Positions 5,254 through 5,821 of a stretch of DNA of 5,821 nt are shown here, in pieces. A program made the position numbers and the translations under genes. The stretch is from the NCBI GenBank assembly GCA_027335515.1, contig DAHWHT010000074.1, positions 1-5,821 of the forward strand, in the 5' to 3' direction. Positions within the stretch are counted from its first letter, which is position 1, and each line of letters starts with the position of its first letter. The stretch is from Clostridia bacterium (GTDB lineage: Bacteria; Bacillota_E; RBS10-35; JAJYVN01). The notes under the pieces are model-generated. The model saw nothing but the letters and a program-made list of their open reading frames with translations, was not told where the DNA came from and ran no database searches.

Positions 5254-5821
5254 TCACGGGTGGGCGGGGGGGCGGTCGTCGGCACCCTGGCGCAGATACT
5301 GCAGCAGATCCTCCGCGGCGGCGCGGCTCATCCCCCGGACGGCGGCCAGCGCCTCCGGCGCGGCATCGCGGATGGCGGCGAGGGAACCGAAGGCCTGCAG
5401 CAGCGCCTTGCGGCGGCGCGGTCCGATCCCTGGGGCATCCTCCAGCACCGATGCCACCGCCGCGCGGCCGCGCAGCTGGCGGTGGAACCCGAGTCCGAAG
5501 CGGTGTGCCTCGTCCCGGGCGCGCTGCAGCATCCGCAGCGCCGGCGAGGTGCGGGCCAGCACGATGGGCTCGGCCCGGTCCTCCGCGAAGATCCATTCGT
5601 TCTCCTTGGCCAGTGCGAAGGTCGGAATGCGTTCCATCCCCACGGCCCGCATCGCCGCGCGCGCGTGGGAGAGCTGGCCGCGGCCGCCGTCAATCAGCAC
5701 CAGGTCCGGCAGGCGGGCAAAACCGGATGCGACCGGGGGTACCTCGCCGTCGGGGTTGCCCTCCGCCAGTTCGAGCCGCTCGCGGGCCGCCCGCGCGAAG
5801 CGGCGGCCGAGGATCTCCTCC
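5254..5821 (-). CDS. uvrC: Excinuclease ABC subunit C (UvrC), C-terminal part; 5' end beyond the window
   Basis: The last 188 residues of UvrC, the nuclease subunit that makes both incisions around DNA lesions in nucleotide excision repair with UvrA and UvrB. Visible: the end of the region before the catalytic core (EEILGRRFARAARERLELAEG); LPDLVLIDGGRGQL, whose Asp is one of the catalytic residues of the RNase H-like 5' nuclease domain; FALAKENEWIF; and DEAHRF, with the conserved catalytic His. The tandem helix-hairpin-helix DNA-binding domain follows (APGIGPRRRKALLQAFGS, then VRGMSRAAAEDLLQYL), and the protein ends in a short polar tail. The GIY-YIG domain, the UVR motif and the DISH segment lie outside the window. 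The frame is open to the right edge. Its stop at 5254 is 84 bases from the DUF2089 start, and a separate promoter lies between, so the next unit is probably transcribed on its own. Confidence 0.95.
   Translation of the reverse strand, partial: EEILGRRFARAARERLELAEGNPDGEVPPVASGFARLPDLVLIDGGRGQLSHARAAMRAVGMERIPTFALAKENEWIFAEDRAEPIVLARTSPALRMLQRARDEAHRFGLGFHRQLRGRAAVASVLEDAPGIGPRRRKALLQAFGSLAAIRDAAPEALAAVRGMSRAAAEDLLQYLRQGADDRPPAHP

Noticed and set aside
1..5821. tRNA, rRNA, CRISPR arrays, insertion sequences and riboswitches
   Set aside because: None seen: no regular spaced repeats outside the DUF4097 gene, no transposase-like frame, no terminal inverted repeats with target duplications, no recognisable RNA gene.

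Overview
The window is very GC-rich, clearly above two-thirds G+C by eye, with strong G/C bias at third codon positions. Two of the seven recognised genes use GTG starts behind G-rich ribosome binding sites, as does the one unrecognised small gene. The gene set points to a high-GC, possibly thermophilic member of the Bacillota (Symbiobacterium-, Thermaerobacter- or Limnochorda-like). It includes a DUF2089 zinc-ribbon protein, a SHOCT-like/DUF4097 protein related to Bacillus YvlB, a YvlD-type 'phage holin family' membrane protein, a Cof-type HAD phosphatase and a GH3 N-acetylhexosaminidase. The taxonomic placement is an inference from gene content and composition only.

Layout from right to left, which is the direction of transcription for every gene but one. 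The right edge carries the C-terminal third of uvrC on the minus strand. A short gap follows with small dyads and a good sigma-A-like promoter (5190-5218). The promoter reads into a two-gene unit, a DUF2089 putative regulator (4759-5169) and a SHOCT/DUF4097 protein (3501-4682). Facing that unit, with stop codons interlocked in a CTAA, is a small plus-strand gene (3235-3504). It encodes an 89-residue protein with one tryptophan-flanked membrane segment that I do not recognise. A divergent gap with a perfect 11-bp inverted repeat separates it from a second minus-strand unit: a four-helix YvlD-like membrane protein (2703-3038), a HAD hydrolase (1814-2602) and a NagZ-like glycosidase (319-1755). 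The left 318 bases hold no convincing gene. An AT-rich patch at the very edge looks like a promoter firing leftward out of the window.

Functionally the middle of the window resembles the envelope-stress gene sets of Gram-positive bacteria (B. subtilis yvlABCD and the Lia/Psp-associated DUF4097 'toastrack' proteins). Here a DUF2089 protein is the likely regulator, and the same SHOCT-like helical hairpin appears at the C-terminus of DUF2089 and the N-terminus of DUF4097. NagZ and the HAD phosphatase downstream of the membrane protein could add a cell-wall recycling or sugar-phosphate role, but no link between the two units can be proven from sequence alone. The best candidates for something undescribed are the small Trp-rich membrane protein inside this module, the inverted repeat upstream of it, and the shared helical hairpin.
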